DNA of 64,000 nucleotides from Erigeron canadensis (lineage: Eukaryota > Streptophyta > Magnoliopsida > Asterales > Asteraceae). The notes under the pieces are model-generated. The model had not been told where the DNA came from, made no database searches, and worked only from the letters and a program-made list of their open reading frames with translations. The stretch is from NCBI RefSeq assembly GCF_010389155.1, contig NC_057769.1, positions 15,624,735-15,688,734 of the forward strand, given 5' to 3'. Shown piece by piece: positions 22,684 to 34,214 of the stretch (its first letter is position 1; every line of letters starts with the position of its first letter). The translations under genes and the position numbers were made by a program.

Positions 22684-24018
22684 CTACTCGGCATTCTTCA
22701 TACCATTGAGTTGATATAACAACTCAAGACGAGGTCCATCAAAAGCTTTAGTGTATAGATCAGAAAGATTATCATCAGTAATAACCTTTTCTAAATGAAT
22801 AAGCTTTTTCTCAAAACAGTCACGTATGAAATGATACTTTATATCTATGTGCTTGGTGACTTTAAAGTTTTTCGGATTCTTGGTAATATCTATGGCAGAC
22901 TTATTATCAATACAAATAGGAGTATTGGAGATATTCATACCATAATCGCGCAATTGTTGCTGTATCCAAAGCACATGAGAACAGCAATATCCAGCAGCAA
23001 TGTACTCTGCTTCACAGGAAGACTGTGCAACAGATGTCTGCTTTTTGCACTGCCATGATATAATTCTCCCCCCTAAAAGCTGACATCCACCTGACGTTGA
23101 TTTCCTATCCGAATTGTCACCACCATAATCCGAATCAGTATAAGCTACGAAGTCAAAGGAACCATACATGGGATACCAAAGACGTAGACGAGGCTTGGCT
23201 TTCACATAACGAAGAATCCTTTTCGCAGCTTTCAAGTGTGACTCTTTCGGATTAGCCTGATATCTAGCACACATAGAAACAGCAAAGGTAATACCTGGAT
23301 GTGAGGCTGTCAGATACATCAAGGATCCAATGATAGCCCGATATTGAGTGACATCGACGTATGGATCATTAGGCTTATCAGTACACAACCCATGATTAGT
23401 CTTAATGGGAGTAACAGCATCCTTAGCATCAGACATTCGAAACCTAGTAAGAAGATCTTTGACATACTTGGTCTGATGTATAAAGAAGCCATCCTTCAGT
23501 TGATCCACCTGTAGTCCTAGGAAGAAGGTTAATTCCCCCATAGCACTCATCTCAAACTTAGCCTTCATGCTCTGTTCAAATTCCTTGCACATAGTGTCAT
23601 CAGATGAACCAAAAATGATGTCATCGACGTAAACCTGTACAAGCAAGTAGTCCTTCCCTTTCCATTTAATAAACAACGTGCTGTCTATAGAACCTCTGGT
23701 AAAACCACTTTCCTTCAAATGAGTTGACAATTTTTCATACCACGATCGAGGAGCCTGATGTAAACCATATAAAGCCTTATCGAGACGATATACTTTATTA
23801 GGAAAGTCTGGATCCTCAAACCCGGCAGGTTGTTCTACATACACTTCTTCTTTAATGTCTCCATACAAAAAGGCACTCTTTACATCAAGCTGATACACCT
23901 TAATACCTTTATAACTAGCATATGCCAGAAATAATCGAATAGCTTCAAGTCTAGCTACAGGTGCAAATGTCTCATCGTAATCAAAGCCTTCTTGTTGCTC
24001 AAATCCTCTAACCATCAA
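22684..24018 (-). CDS. pol: Element C pol: reverse transcriptase and RNase H
   Basis: 444 uninterrupted codons. [43 protein letters not shown], and the catalytic [10 protein letters not shown] at residues 130-139. RNase H: YTDSDYGG, SSCEAEYIAAG, CIDNKSAIDI and HIDIKYHFIRD. It ends in NGMKNAE-stop. The true Pol chain should start upstream; the frame is cut off from protease-integrase by a TGA around 24138 and a shift near 24100-24215. Makes cDNA from genomic RNA in the particle. Confidence 0.9.
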   Translation of the reverse strand: MMVRGFEQQEGFDYDETFAPVARLEAIRLFLAYASYKGIKVYQLDVKSAFLYGDIKEEVYVEQPAGFEDPDFPNKVYRLDKALYGLHQAPRSWYEKLSTHLKESGFTRGSIDSTLFIKWKGKDYLLVQVYVDDIIFGSSDDTMCKEFEQSMKAKFEMSAMGELTFFLGLQVDQLKDGFFIHQTKYVKDLLTRFRMSDAKDAVTPIKTNHGLCTDKPNDPYVDVTQYRAIIGSLMYLTASHPGITFAVSMCARYQANPKESHLKAAKRILRYVKAKPRLRLWYPMYGSFDFVAYTDSDYGGDNSDRKSTSGGCQLLGGRIISWQCKKQTSVAQSSCEAEYIAAGYCCSHVLWIQQQLRDYGMNISNTPICIDNKSAIDITKNPKNFKVTKHIDIKYHFIRDCFEKKLIHLEKVITDDNLSDLYTKAFDGPRLELLYQLNGMKNAE

Positions 24019-24113
24019 ACGAGCCTTATTCCGAGTGATTACACCTCTGTCATCTCTTTTACAACGAAAAACCCAACGCGTTGTTAAAGGAGATTCACCC
24101 GGAGGTAGGTCAA

Positions 24114-26090
24114 CTAACTTCCATACTTCAAGCTTTCAAAACTGAGCCAATTCCTCTTGCATCGCCTCAACCCATGACGGTTCCTTAAGAGCCATTCCAA
24201 CATTTTTAGGCTCAACCTGAGAGATAAAGCAATAATACAAGTACCAAGTAATTGCCCAGTATCCTTAACTTCAGCAAACATACACGACAGTTTCTTAGAT
24301 TGATTCCTCGTGCGAACAGAGGCAGAAGCATGACCAATGATTTGCTCGACTGGATGATCCTTGTTGACCCTAGTTTGAGGAACCTTATCGACTGAAAGAC
24401 CATCTCCCAAGTTTGTCTGCACATGTTGCTCTGGAGTTTTATAATCTGGAGTTTTAGGCCCCTCCTGATTTTCACCTTCCGTGTCATCAGTATCATAGAA
24501 AGGAGAATCAGGTAGAGGTATATGCAAGGGATCAGTAGGAACTATAGGAACAGGCTCTAAGGTAGAATCTGCTACTTTTGTCCCACTAGATTCTCCAGAT
24601 TCAGAAGTAGGCTCAACTATTGGTGAGGAAGCAGAAGAAGAACCAGAAACCGGTCTACCATCCAGAGGATCATGGAGAGTAACGACATCCTCCACAGTCG
24701 GAACACCTGCAAAAGAAACAGGACCACGAAAAGAAGTGAAGACACCATCATAATCAAAATTATTAGCAGGACCAATGTGTACAACAGGTTTATGACTGAC
24801 AATTACGACATTTGTACCAAGATCTACTTTGCCAGTCTTCTGATTATACACACGCCTAATCGGTGTACTTGGTACATAACCCAGAAAGAAAGCCTCCTCA
24901 GATTTAGGTTCAAATTTCCCTTGAGGAAGAGTTTTAAGAAAAGTACAAGGAACACCGAATGGCTCAACATTCTGCAAATTGGGCTTTTTGTTGTGCAAAA
25001 GTTCATAACTAGTTTTCTTAAACCGTTTAACTGTCAAAACCCGATTCAGAATGTGACAAGCTGTATTCACTGCCTCTCCCCAGAAAGTAATAGGAATCCC
25101 TGAATCAACAAGCATCGTCCTGGCTGTCTCAATCAATGTCATGTTCTTCCTTTCTACCACGCCATTCTGTCGTGGCTCATATGGTGCACTGTACTGATGT
25201 TGAATTCCTTTGGTCAAGCAAAATACAGTAATAGTATTATTCTTGAACTCAGTACCATTGTCACTCCTGATTCTCTTAACTTTGACTCCATGGACATTTT
25301 CAACTTGTTTAATAAAATCCATAAATCGTTCTACGGTCTCATCCTTGGTCTTCAGAAAGAATACCCATGAGTACCTCGAGTAATCATCAGTGATCACCAA
25401 ACAGTAAGACATCCCTCCAATGCTTCTTTTGTTCACAGGACCAAAGAGATCCATATGAAGTAATTCGAATGGTTTGGAAATAGTGTTGAGTACTTTTGAT
25501 TTATGCGGATTCTTATGTTGTTTTCCTTTCAAACACGGTACACACTTATCTTCCATCCCAAACTTCTTAACTGGCACACCGTCAACTAACCCAAGACTAA
25601 TAAGTTCATTCATCTTCCGAAAGTTGATATGTCCCATTCTACGATGCCATAGGAGAGATTGAGACTCATTTGCCTTGCTCAACAAACAAAGGGGCTCCTT
25701 TGGATTATCAACACCTAAAAGTAAGCCATAGATGTCTCTCTTCCTAGGAGCTCTGAGCATTATCCACTCTTCTGGAATAACGAAACCCGACTTCAAGATG
25801 TATGCCTCCTTTTCTGTGAAATGAACATTGTTGCCCTTATCACAGATCTGTGAGACACTCATTAGATTGTGAGTAAGTTGTTCCACATAGTTAACTCTTT
25901 CTAGAGTAAGTTGTCCATTGACGACATCTCCTTGACCGGTGATGTTGCCGCCCTTGGATCCAGCAAAACTAACATACGACCCATTTATACCAGTATAATT
26001 GGACAAGAGCTTCTTGTCCCCTGTCATGTGCCTGGAGCATCCACTGTCAAGGTACCACAAATGAATTGGTTTCCTAGGAACTCCCTGCAC
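24114..26090 (-). CDS. pol: Element C pol: protease and integrase
   Basis: 658 codons. Protease DSGCSRHMTG starts at residue 15; GAG-pre-integrase has LLWHRRMGHINFRKMN and CVPCLKGK. The integrase catalytic segments are [16 protein letters not shown] and NGVVERKN. The C-terminal part is Pro/Ser/Asp-rich. Near its 3' end the frame departs from the expected one, and the region that should join RT contains a TGA in AQF-stop-KLEVWK. The likely start is at an acceptor-like ATGTGCAG|GG that follows the gag stop by about 25 bases. Confidence 0.88.
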   Translation of the reverse strand: MQGVPRKPIHLWYLDSGCSRHMTGDKKLLSNYTGINGSYVSFAGSKGGNITGQGDVVNGQLTLERVNYVEQLTHNLMSVSQICDKGNNVHFTEKEAYILKSGFVIPEEWIMLRAPRKRDIYGLLLGVDNPKEPLCLLSKANESQSLLWHRRMGHINFRKMNELISLGLVDGVPVKKFGMEDKCVPCLKGKQHKNPHKSKVLNTISKPFELLHMDLFGPVNKRSIGGMSYCLVITDDYSRYSWVFFLKTKDETVERFMDFIKQVENVHGVKVKRIRSDNGTEFKNNTITVFCLTKGIQHQYSAPYEPRQNGVVERKNMTLIETARTMLVDSGIPITFWGEAVNTACHILNRVLTVKRFKKTSYELLHNKKPNLQNVEPFGVPCTFLKTLPQGKFEPKSEEAFFLGYVPSTPIRRVYNQKTGKVDLGTNVVIVSHKPVVHIGPANNFDYDGVFTSFRGPVSFAGVPTVEDVVTLHDPLDGRPVSGSSSASSPIVEPTSESGESSGTKVADSTLEPVPIVPTDPLHIPLPDSPFYDTDDTEGENQEGPKTPDYKTPEQHVQTNLGDGLSVDKVPQTRVNKDHPVEQIIGHASASVRTRNQSKKLSCMFAEVKDTGQLLGTCIIALSLRLSLKMLEWLLRNRHGLRRCKRNWLSFESLKYGS

Positions 26091-26230
26091 ATAAAATGAG
26101 AAATATTAGTTTTCATTGGGGACCCAAACCTTCATAGGTTTGGGTCGACCCTTCTCATCCTTGAGAATCAGTTCAGTCCAATATCCATTGCTAGAAGCCG
26201 TGGGTGTGACTTGATTCTCAACTTGTCTTC

Positions 26231-28340
26231 TCACAGGAGAAGACTTCTGACCTCTCGTCGGAGAAGGTTTTGGGAAATGAGGGCCAAAAGAAGGTCTAAT
26301 ACTTGAGTGAATTCTGTCATAAAATGAATTACGACTTGGAGGTGTTTGTGACCGACTCGAACTCCCACTGGGGTAGTGAATCTTGGTTCCTTAGGGGATG
26401 AACCTTTTGGTGGAGATTCACATCGGTGAGGTATAGTAAACGGTTTTGTAGAAGATTGAACTTTAGTCTCATGAACCTGTTTATCATTACCCAACCCCCT
26501 TTTTCCTTCCGAGGTGGAAACCTTTGAAGGAGAACCCGATCTCCGAGGTCGATTTAGACACACACTGCAAACATGACCTTTTTCATGACAAGCAAAGCAA
26601 GAGAGGACCTTAACCTTAACCTTTTTCTTTGTAGCTACCTTATTATGGGTACTTACAGATTCACTAGTGTCCACTGACTTACTTGTTTTTCTAGAATCCT
26701 TATGGTCTCGTTTGATCGGTGATATCCTAGACTTACTTGGGGACTTCTTACGTGCAGGCATTAGTATATGCTTCAAAACCTTAGTTGCTTCTCCATTAAC
26801 AACTAATTCATCTTCAGATTTGCTATCCCTAGACTGCTTAGGTAAAGGAGTTTGATGCAACTGACTTAATCGCTTCATATCCTTAATATCAACATCCCAG
26901 ACTTTATCAATCCTCTTAGGGTCAATAGATGCTAATGGAAATTCTAACTCAGTGTAGACCCTACTACTCTTTCGAAGTGTAAAATGAGTAATACTGTCTT
27001 TCTGACCATAAGAAGTGGACGAATCTAGGACGAAACCTTTCAATTTCTCTTCCTTGGTAGGTTGAGAAGAAACTCCTTTAGACTCTGTTGTTTCCTTAGT
27101 CAAATTTGACTTAGGAGATGAGTCTTTCGATTTACCATTATCAACACTAGGTTGAAGTAGGACTTCAGGAATATTGGGTTCTACAGGAGTATAGTTATTA
27201 TTGAAAGGAGGAGGCATGCTATTATAAGAAACCTTAGCAGTGTCAGAACTCTTAGATGGAGAGTCCTCAAACTTTTTCATATGCATTAAAAGCTCATCAT
27301 GTCTAGCAGAATCAACCTTAGCTTGTAATTCCACTATTTCTATCCTAGCATCAGCAAGTTCTTTCTCAATTGTAGCACATTTTTTAGCTAACAATGCATA
27401 AGCTTCACCACCTACTCTTTCTACAGCCACAACATGTTTAACTTTGTCTTTCATAGCACTAATGTCAGACTCTAAAGATCTAATCCTATCTTTTAAGAAT
27501 TTTTCTCTATCAGTGACAGTTAGATCCTTTTAATCAACTTATCTCTTTCCTCATGAGCAGCATTGACAACAGATTCTAATTGCTTAACTTGTTCATTCTT
27601 TTGTTCAATTTCATCAAACATTCGATTAACAATTTTGCAAACATGAACAATAGTATGTAGAGAGTAAGATACCTGTTGATCTGCTTCTTTGCAGTTTGCC
27701 ATGTAAGCAACAAAGTCATCCACACTCATGCCTGCAGGAATTTCATACTCCTTCATCTGCTCTTCAATTGTCTTTTCACCTCTCCAGAATCTTTCATATC
27801 ATCAACCTCAACCTCTTCATCAGACTCAGAATCAGTATCATATACCTCAGCAGAAGATTCCATGTTCGAGCTTTGAACATTTTCATACAAATGCTCATCA
27901 TTGTGGTAAACTGTGGTGTCCAAGAAATCATCAACAGAATCTACTATCTTAGCCATATCATCAACTATTTCAGCCAGATAAGCATTATTGGTCTCATCCT
28001 GTGGAAGATTCCAAACATAAGAACCATCAAGTTGAGCAGCTACGATAGCCTTGTCATTGCCATTTCCAGTAGTATCATCAGTCAACAAGAGAGCTTTGCT
28101 TGTATTCTGATTAAATGGACGATTACCACCTCTATCTTCACGTGTAGGGGTAATATTGACATCTCTCTTTGGTCGTTGACATTCTTTGGCAAAATGTCCA
28201 AAGCCATCGCAGTTATAACACTTAACCTTTGACTTGTCGAAGCCCTGAGTACCCCCAATAAGCTTTCTACCTGTTCTTTGCATAAACAGTTGCACTATCC
28301 TGGTGATCATCGCCAAATTCCATTTCAGATCCAACATCAT
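26231..28340 (-). pseudogene. gag: Element C gag, C-terminal part with two zinc knuckles
   Basis: Segments 27753-28340, 27520-27756 and 26231-27454. First CCHC knuckle CYNCDGFGHFAKEC at residues 41-54 of the first segment. The second, CFACHEKGHVCSVC, lies around residues 285-298 of the last segment and keeps CX2CX4HX4C spacing. The middle is coiled-coil-like (EKELADARIEIVELQAKV). Basic Ser/Pro tail. Gag finishes KVWVPNEN-stop at about 26113, in the same context as the other three elements. Confidence 0.8.
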
Positions 28341-28350
28341 CTGGATCTAT

Positions 28351-29328
28351 TTAGTCATAATCTTCATCAATGAGTGCTGGATCTGTGATCCTTCCTACAA
28401 CAAAAGCTTCATGTGCAGCACACATTGCGGCAAATACATTCATCCTTCCCTCAACAGATTTCATATCCATGGGCATAGACTTGTAACCAGCAGAGGTAGA
28501 TGAAATGTTACCAAACGTCATATTTCCAGGCTTTGCACTCTCATTAGACTTTCTAGCCTTGTAACCAGCATCAGAAGCCATGAACCCAGCAGAATCATCT
28601 CCATCCATAACACAATTAGAACTCTCTTTCGTGCCAGAAGTACCAACCCCAAAAAAGAATGCATTAACATCAGCTGTCAGATTTTTCATAGTGGCATGAT
28701 AAAGAGATGGATCTTGTGTGAAGTTGTCTTGGAGATCCTTTGCCTTATCCTTCATTTCTCTGTTTCTTAATGTGGATATAACACCGTCTATATGAAGAGA
28801 TGCATAATCTGCTCTTTCTTGCAATCCATGACGAAACTCTTTATAAGCTTTCGGCAAGCCATCCAGGAATTTATCCACTATCTCAGTAGGAGTGTACTTA
28901 AGATCGAAATAAGCTAACTCAGCAAGAAGATGTTGAAATCTCAATATAAGATCCTCAACTTGTTCGGTCTTGTACTCCTGTTTAGGAAACAGGTGCACTA
29001 ATTCTTGAGGAATGCACATCCGAAGAGTAGAAAGAGCCTTAACTTCAATAGCATACATAGATTTTTCTTCTCCTTTTAACTCTCCTACCTTGTAATTAGT
29101 TGTAACACCGTTTACAGTAAGAGTTGGCCATTCATATCCTTCGGTGATCGTTATCCACATGTTCAAATCTTCTCGTTGAATATAATCTTCAAATCGGCCT
29201 CTCCACGCCCAGAAGTCAGCCAATGAAACTAACTTCGGTGGAGAATTAGTACGTCCAACGAGATGATCATGATAGACAAGAGAATTCAGGTATTGTGCAA
29301 CAGCAGTATTGGTTGAAGAGGAAGCCAT
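28351..29328 (-). pseudogene. gag: Element C gag, N-terminal part (internal deletion)
   Basis: 325 codons from ATG at 29328 (MASSSTNTAVAQYLN). Capsid core: FWAWRGRFEDYIQRED, then ELVHLFPKQEYKTEQVEDLILRF. Compared with B, about 35-40 residues (the LWDALERYCEG to SLDDI region) are missing around residue 118, while the frame is kept. The frame ends at TAA 28351 after LIDEDYD. The zinc-knuckle part continues in another frame. Confidence 0.85.
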
Positions 29329-29339
29329 TGTGTAAATTC

Positions 29340-29580
29340 GTTAGCTGCAACTTAACGAAAATAGGATTAAATTCGTTTGAAGGAAAGAAACGAAGATAAG
29401 TCTAACTTCGTTTGAAGGAATTGAACGAAGATAAGGCTAAATTCGTAAGGTGAAGATGAACGAAGGTAACTTTAAATTCGTTAGAAGGAACTTAACGAAA
29501 ATAAAGCTAAATACGTTTGAAGAGATTGTAAACGAAGATGAGGTTAAGTTCATTTGCTAAATTCGTTTGAGAAAACGAAC
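29340..29580 (-). repeat. TTCGTT/AACGAAG array in gag leader of element C
   Basis: The noncoding leader between primer site and gag is built from AACGAAG, CTTCGTT and TAAATTCGT words at roughly 20-30 bp spacing. It uses the same vocabulary as the third-gene leader and the LTR hairpins of C. Confidence 0.8.
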
Positions 29581-29661
29581 TTAGCAACTGTTAGGGTGTC
29601 GGGAGGTTTTTGAGAGAAAATAATCAAACAAACGATCTCGAACCCATCGATAAGATATCGA

Positions 29662-29676
29662 ATGGCTCTGATACCA
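29662..29676 (-). other. Primer binding site, element C
   Basis: Minus strand TGGTATCAGAGCCAT, two bases from the 5' LTR. Matches the initiator-Met tRNA primer complement. Confidence 0.9.
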
Positions 29677-29678
29677 CT

Positions 29679-30319
29679 TGTGAGTCCCTCGATAGCTACA
29701 GATCGCTCTCGAGATCGTCTATTGTTATGTCGTGAGTGCGGAATCCTCACGAGATAACTAGTTTGATTAGTAATCGTGTATATCGCTAATTATCAAGTAA
29801 ATAATCAGCCATGTGACACTATATTCGTTTCTATATGCTATAGAACGAACTTAGTGGTCTGGTGTATGTGTATGTCGAATGTGTTACCTCATTTTAGGGT
29901 ATTCATTCGTATATATATGTTTCAGATCGAAACTGGGCTTGCTGGGCTTTGTTCTTACGAACTTAGCAGCCCAGCCCATGTAACGAAGTTAATCTTCGTT
30001 TGTACCAAACGAAGTTTATCTTCGTTTGCCTCTAACGAAGATATTCCGTATCTTCGTTAGATGTAATACTTGGTTACATTCCTAAGTGTTTCATCTTAAG
30101 GAATCCTAACACGTATTATGTTTGTACTTGTATAACACACAACAAACATCATACATAACATATATATAACACCAAAACATGTAATCGATCATTACCAAAA
30201 CATAAAGTCCATAATCTATCAATTACATATATATAGATACGACATAAAATAACATAATGTCTTAATCTAAAAGACAGATCAAATCTAAGTTGCTGTTGTC
30301 ACATCAACGTGCATCAACA
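29679..30319 (-). repeat. 5' LTR of element C
   Basis: 641 bp, about 98% identical to 15805-16445 (about 12 differences by eye). The AACGAAG hairpins are retained at 29982-30000, 30007-30027 and 30033-30059. GATAT follows at 30320-30324. Confidence 0.95.
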
Positions 30320-30324
30320 GATAT

Positions 30325-31441
30325 TTTGATGTATTGTAATGCAAACTTACATTAAAATGATTTGCATTGTTGAGTTAAACATCAATGAAGAAATGATCGA
30401 TTTTATGTCAAGATAATAATGTAAGATTTATTTTATACATTATTGTAATGATAAGTTAGTACAGATGATTTACGATAGCATATTCAAGTAGATACAGGTT
30501 CTTAGTAACGAGTATCTACAGGTTTATGTTTCTGGAATTTTTCCTTGTTTGCATTTCTGGAAAATTCGTGAAATTTGGCTAAGGAATGAAGCTTATGTGG
30601 TTTAAAATCTGAAAATTCAAAATCACCTCGTGCTGACGTCAGCATGCCTCGCGCTGACGTCATCACGAAGCCCACGAACTGCGTGTTCAGCCCGGCCCAT
30701 GTGGATTCAAATATATATATGGGTTATTACTATTCATTAATTACCAATTGCTCGAAATTAACCCTAAGTAAATCACACGAACTTCGTCTCCTTCGTGCTA
30801 CTATTCATTCGCACTTCTTTCGATCGATTTCATCCTTTTTCTTGATTATTATCCAGATTTGTTGGTAATTTCATTATCTAGGATAGTGAATTGATGGTTT
30901 AACCCCAAAACTTATACGATTTAAGTCGGTATAATGCCCGATTTTCGATTTTTACCTCGCGTGAATAGTAACTCGGACGAACCACGAATTAGATCTTTGA
31001 TTTTTGATGATTTGGACTTAAATTGGACTTAAAATTAGATTAATTGACGTTTAAACATGTTAAATCTAACAGAAAATTTAGTAAACAATTGATAAATCAA
31101 GATTAATTGAAGTATTTATGGTTCGGTCACTATTCACATGAAGCACGAAGAACATTCACTTCGTGCTTACTTAATTCGAATTTAAATCAGTTTCTGGGCA
31201 TGTAATCGAAGTACAACAAGTCCAAGTTGATGATATGCATTGATTTTGATCAATTTTAACATCAAGTGGAGATGTTTTTACTTCGTGTTCTGGGTTCATG
31301 CTTGGCTCGTGCTGACGTCACGACGAGGGAAATTCTCCTCGTGATGACGTCATTACGAAGCAGACGAGCCAAAACCCTAATTTTTATTTTTGTTTATTCT
31401 AACCTTTGTTATTCTTGTCGTTTTTGTTTGTTTTTGTGCAG
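30325..31441 (+). promoter_or_regulatory. Element B third-gene promoter and leader
   Basis: Noncoding. A TATA tract (ATATATATAT, 30711-30720) is followed by CTTCGTC and CTTCGTG words. Two strong ACGTCA clusters flank it: 30624-30666 (CGTGCTGACGTCAGC, then CGCTGACGTCATCACG) and 31307-31358 (CGTGCTGACGTCACGACG and CGTGATGACGTCATTACG). It closes with an acceptor-like TTTTTGTGCAG ending at 31441. Promoter and intron are inferred from layout shared with C. Confidence 0.5.
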
Positions 31442-31443
31442 GT

Positions 31444-33951
31444 TTGGCAGGACAAGGTAACAACGCTCGTGTGTTCGTCAAGGAGCACAATGTTGCACTC
31501 GATCTCAGCATTACACAGACGGGGTGCACTTCAGAGTTTCATGGTGTCCTACAGTTTCTTGCACGTTCTCGTGTTCATTTTGCTGTGACAGAGAACCCTC
31601 CGTTGGTGATAAGTCTCATTCAGGATTTTTGGAACTCAGCCCGTTCAGTGCAGATGGGTGCTCATACATACATTCGCACTACTGTTGGAGGACGTTCATT
31701 CTCATTTTCGGCTGGGGACTTACGGACAATTTTACACTTGGGTGATGTCACGATAGAGCAAGGTCCGACTGAGTTTTCTGATTATTTCTGCGACGGTGCT
31801 CTACGTCGTATGGGAGCTATTTCTCACCCATACTCCAGGAATCATCTTCGTGGCAAATGGAAGCTTCTTGCTTACTATTTGTTGAGGGCCATTAGTCATC
31901 GGAGTACAGGCTATGACCAGATGAATATACAGAATGCTTCTCAGATGGTTGCCTTGGTGCTGAACAAGCCATATAGCTTCTCTCAGTACATTTTTGATAA
32001 TTTGGAGAAGTAGTTGAGGTCATTTGGTACAGACAAGAAATTCTTTCTGTTTCCAAGATTTTTGATGATCATAATTCGTCACTTTGCAGCTGATTTGCCA
32101 TTTGACGGTCCTACGTTCAATTTAGGTCGTCTTACTTATAAGGCATTTGTTGAAAGTATGAAGCACGTGTCGGGAAGAAATGTTCCGATTGAGGTTGATA
32201 ATCCACCTCCGTTCGGACATTTGATTAATCCTAACTATGTTGCACCTCGACAAGGTTGGGAGGATGAAGAACCCGTTGCTGCTGCTGCTGGTGGTGATGA
32301 TCAGGCTCAAGAAGATCCTCATGAAGAACGAGCTGATCAGTTTGAGGGACTAAATGATGTTCCTCTGTATGTTGGTGGTCTAGAGCATGATTCTGATATG
32401 GATGCTCTCATGGAGGATATTGATGATCCTACAAATCTTGTACCACCATCTACTGGAGTCTCTACTTCTACCTCTGCTCCAGTTGATGTTGATGTTGGTC
32501 CTTTTGAAGTCCCTGTTAATGTTGTTGAGGATTCAGAAGATGAAGAAGAGGAAGAAAGACTGCCGAAGCGAAGAAGAAGACATGCAAGATCTCAAGCTGA
32601 AGTTAATAGAGAGTTTGCTGCTTATTCTGAAGCCATGGAGAGGTCTCATGCACCTACTATTGGTGATACTCCATTGGTTGCTTTAAGAGCTTCTGTCTCT
32701 GAGATTCCTGCTTCTGTGTCTGCTCCTTCTGCTGATGGTGTTGTTATTGGGGAGAGAAGGTCGAGACCAAAGTTTATTATAAGAGGAATTGGTTCTCGTG
32801 CACAAGTTGTCACTGAGGCTACAACTGTTACGATTCCTGCTGCTCCGGAGTCTACAGTTCGTCAAGAGCCAGATCCGACACTTGTTGATCCTAGGCCTTC
32901 GTCTGCTCCTATTCAGGCAACAGTTCCTGTTTCTACTATCATGGGACGTCTGTTGGCTCCTCTGCAAAGACCACAGATGCCTCCCACAGGAACTTCTAGT
33001 GCTCGTATGCCTTCGTTTGAAGCTACCATGCCACTTCAGGCCTCTACATCCGATGTTGCTTCTACGTCACGTCCAGTTGCTCCAGTTCAAGTGTAGCTGA
33101 GTCGTTTATTTTCAGAGAAGAAGATGTTGGAGATGAGGGTTACAGCTTTGGAGAGTCAGCTAAAGCTCCACGCTGCTAAGCATCAGGAAGAGATGGACAT
33201 GATGATAGCTCTTGTTCTATCCCTTGGTTCTAGACTTGACCAATTCTTGGCTCAAGGGGGAGATAAAGATGGTTGTAAGGATGATGAGCTTGCTAAGAAG
33301 ACAAGAGATGATGATCATGATGATCAAGATCGAGCTCAAGATCCAAATCAACAACAAACAGATGGTGAGCCAGAGAATAGAGGTCAAGATCAAGATGCTG
33401 CTGATGATGTTATCGATACAGAGACTGCAAACATTCAGGGGGAGTCATCAAGACAAATAGAGTCAGAGAATGCTGGTACAGCTGGTGCTAGTACTTCTAG
33501 GATTCAAGATAAAGGAAAAGTTGTGATGACCGCTCCAGATGCAGATCCTGATGATCCAGATAACAATGATGATGGGGATGATTCCAATTCAGGTAACTCC
33601 GCTAATTCTGATAGAATAGAAAGGGAGATAGTGAATGATCCTCATAATCATTTCGAAAAAGAAAATCTTAGCAAAGGAAAATCTACTCAGGATAGTGAGT
33701 CAAGTAAGACTGATTCTACTACCAATGCCTCTACAGAGTCAGATTTGCACCCATTAATTGTGCATAGACTAGAAAAAAGATTGGGTTATGATCCACAAGC
33801 TCATATGAGAGCTAGAGCAGAGATTATGGATTATGATAATTATTATGATCCAGGATCACTTAGGGATCAAATGAAAGAACAGTCAGGGTTAACTCATACA
33901 TATTCGGAGTTAGAGTCAGATTCGGATTCAGATTCGGATTATGAACCTTAG
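31444..33951 (+). pseudogene. Element B third gene, first part (two in-frame TAGs)
   Basis: Homologous to C third gene. The position aligned with the ATG of C reads TTG at 31444, so the start appears lost. TAG codons at 32011-32013 and 33094-33096 interrupt one continuous frame. Conserved core: QDFWNSA, TVGGRSFSF, GDLRTILHLG, KWKLLAYYLLRAIS, GYDQMNIQNASQMVALV, YSFSQYIF and LFPRFLMIIIRHF. Then comes an acidic stretch, a basic KRRRRHARSQAE patch, a short heptad-like segment (MLEMRVTALESQLKL) and a Gln/Asp-rich tail ending SDSDSDSDYEP. Function unknown. Confidence 0.65.
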
Positions 33952-34214
33952 TGCTAATGATTTTTATTTTTGTTTTTGTAATAGTTATAAGATAAATATG
34001 AATGTATGTGTTACATTATATTTATGATATAATATTATTGATGTAAGTTAAAATAGATAAAGATTATAAGATAAATATAAATGTAATTGTTACATTATAT
34101 TTATGATATAGTATTATTTATTTTAATTTCTTTTATGTATTTATACTATGTTATTATGTCTTGACTTATGATTTATGTTCTTTATCTTTGTATATGTAAC
34201 TCGTTTGAAGTGCA
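33952..34214 (+). other. Intron-like gap in element B third gene with 79-bp duplication
   Basis: AT-rich noncoding gap between the two coding parts. A unit starting TTATAAGATA at 33985 repeats at 34064 (period 79 bp, a few differences). It ends TTTGAAGTGCAG, acceptor-like. A phase-compatible donor CAG|GTAAC lies upstream at 33592/33593. The matching gap in C (about 17567-17832) is also AT-rich, which supports an intron, but splicing is not shown. Confidence 0.45.

Larger units (their letters stand above)
15805..30319 (-). mobile_element. Copia element C (SIRE-type)
   Basis: A complete element of 14,515 bp between 641-bp LTRs (15805-16445 and 29679-30319) with GATAT target duplication. Minus-strand order: 5' LTR, primer site, motif-rich leader, gag, pol, spacer, promoter, motif-rich leader, third gene in two exon-like parts, polypurine tract, 3' LTR. 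LTRs differ at about 12 positions by eye. RT-RNase H is open, but gag has a deletion and a shift, pol has a TGA, and the third gene an in-frame TAG. It is the youngest of the left nest. Confidence 0.96.

Noticed and set aside
31390..31441. Signal peptide (hydrophobic MFILTFVILVVFVCFC) on the element B third gene, supporting an envelope
   Set aside because: This stretch is the T-rich tract ahead of the acceptor-like GCAG; element C has its ATG just after the matching site, and the hydrophobic reading is not conserved as protein.
32387..32686. Leu-rich frame suggesting transmembrane segments in element B
   Set aside because: It is a shifted reading of the third gene; the homologous core lies in the other frame and is conserved with element C.
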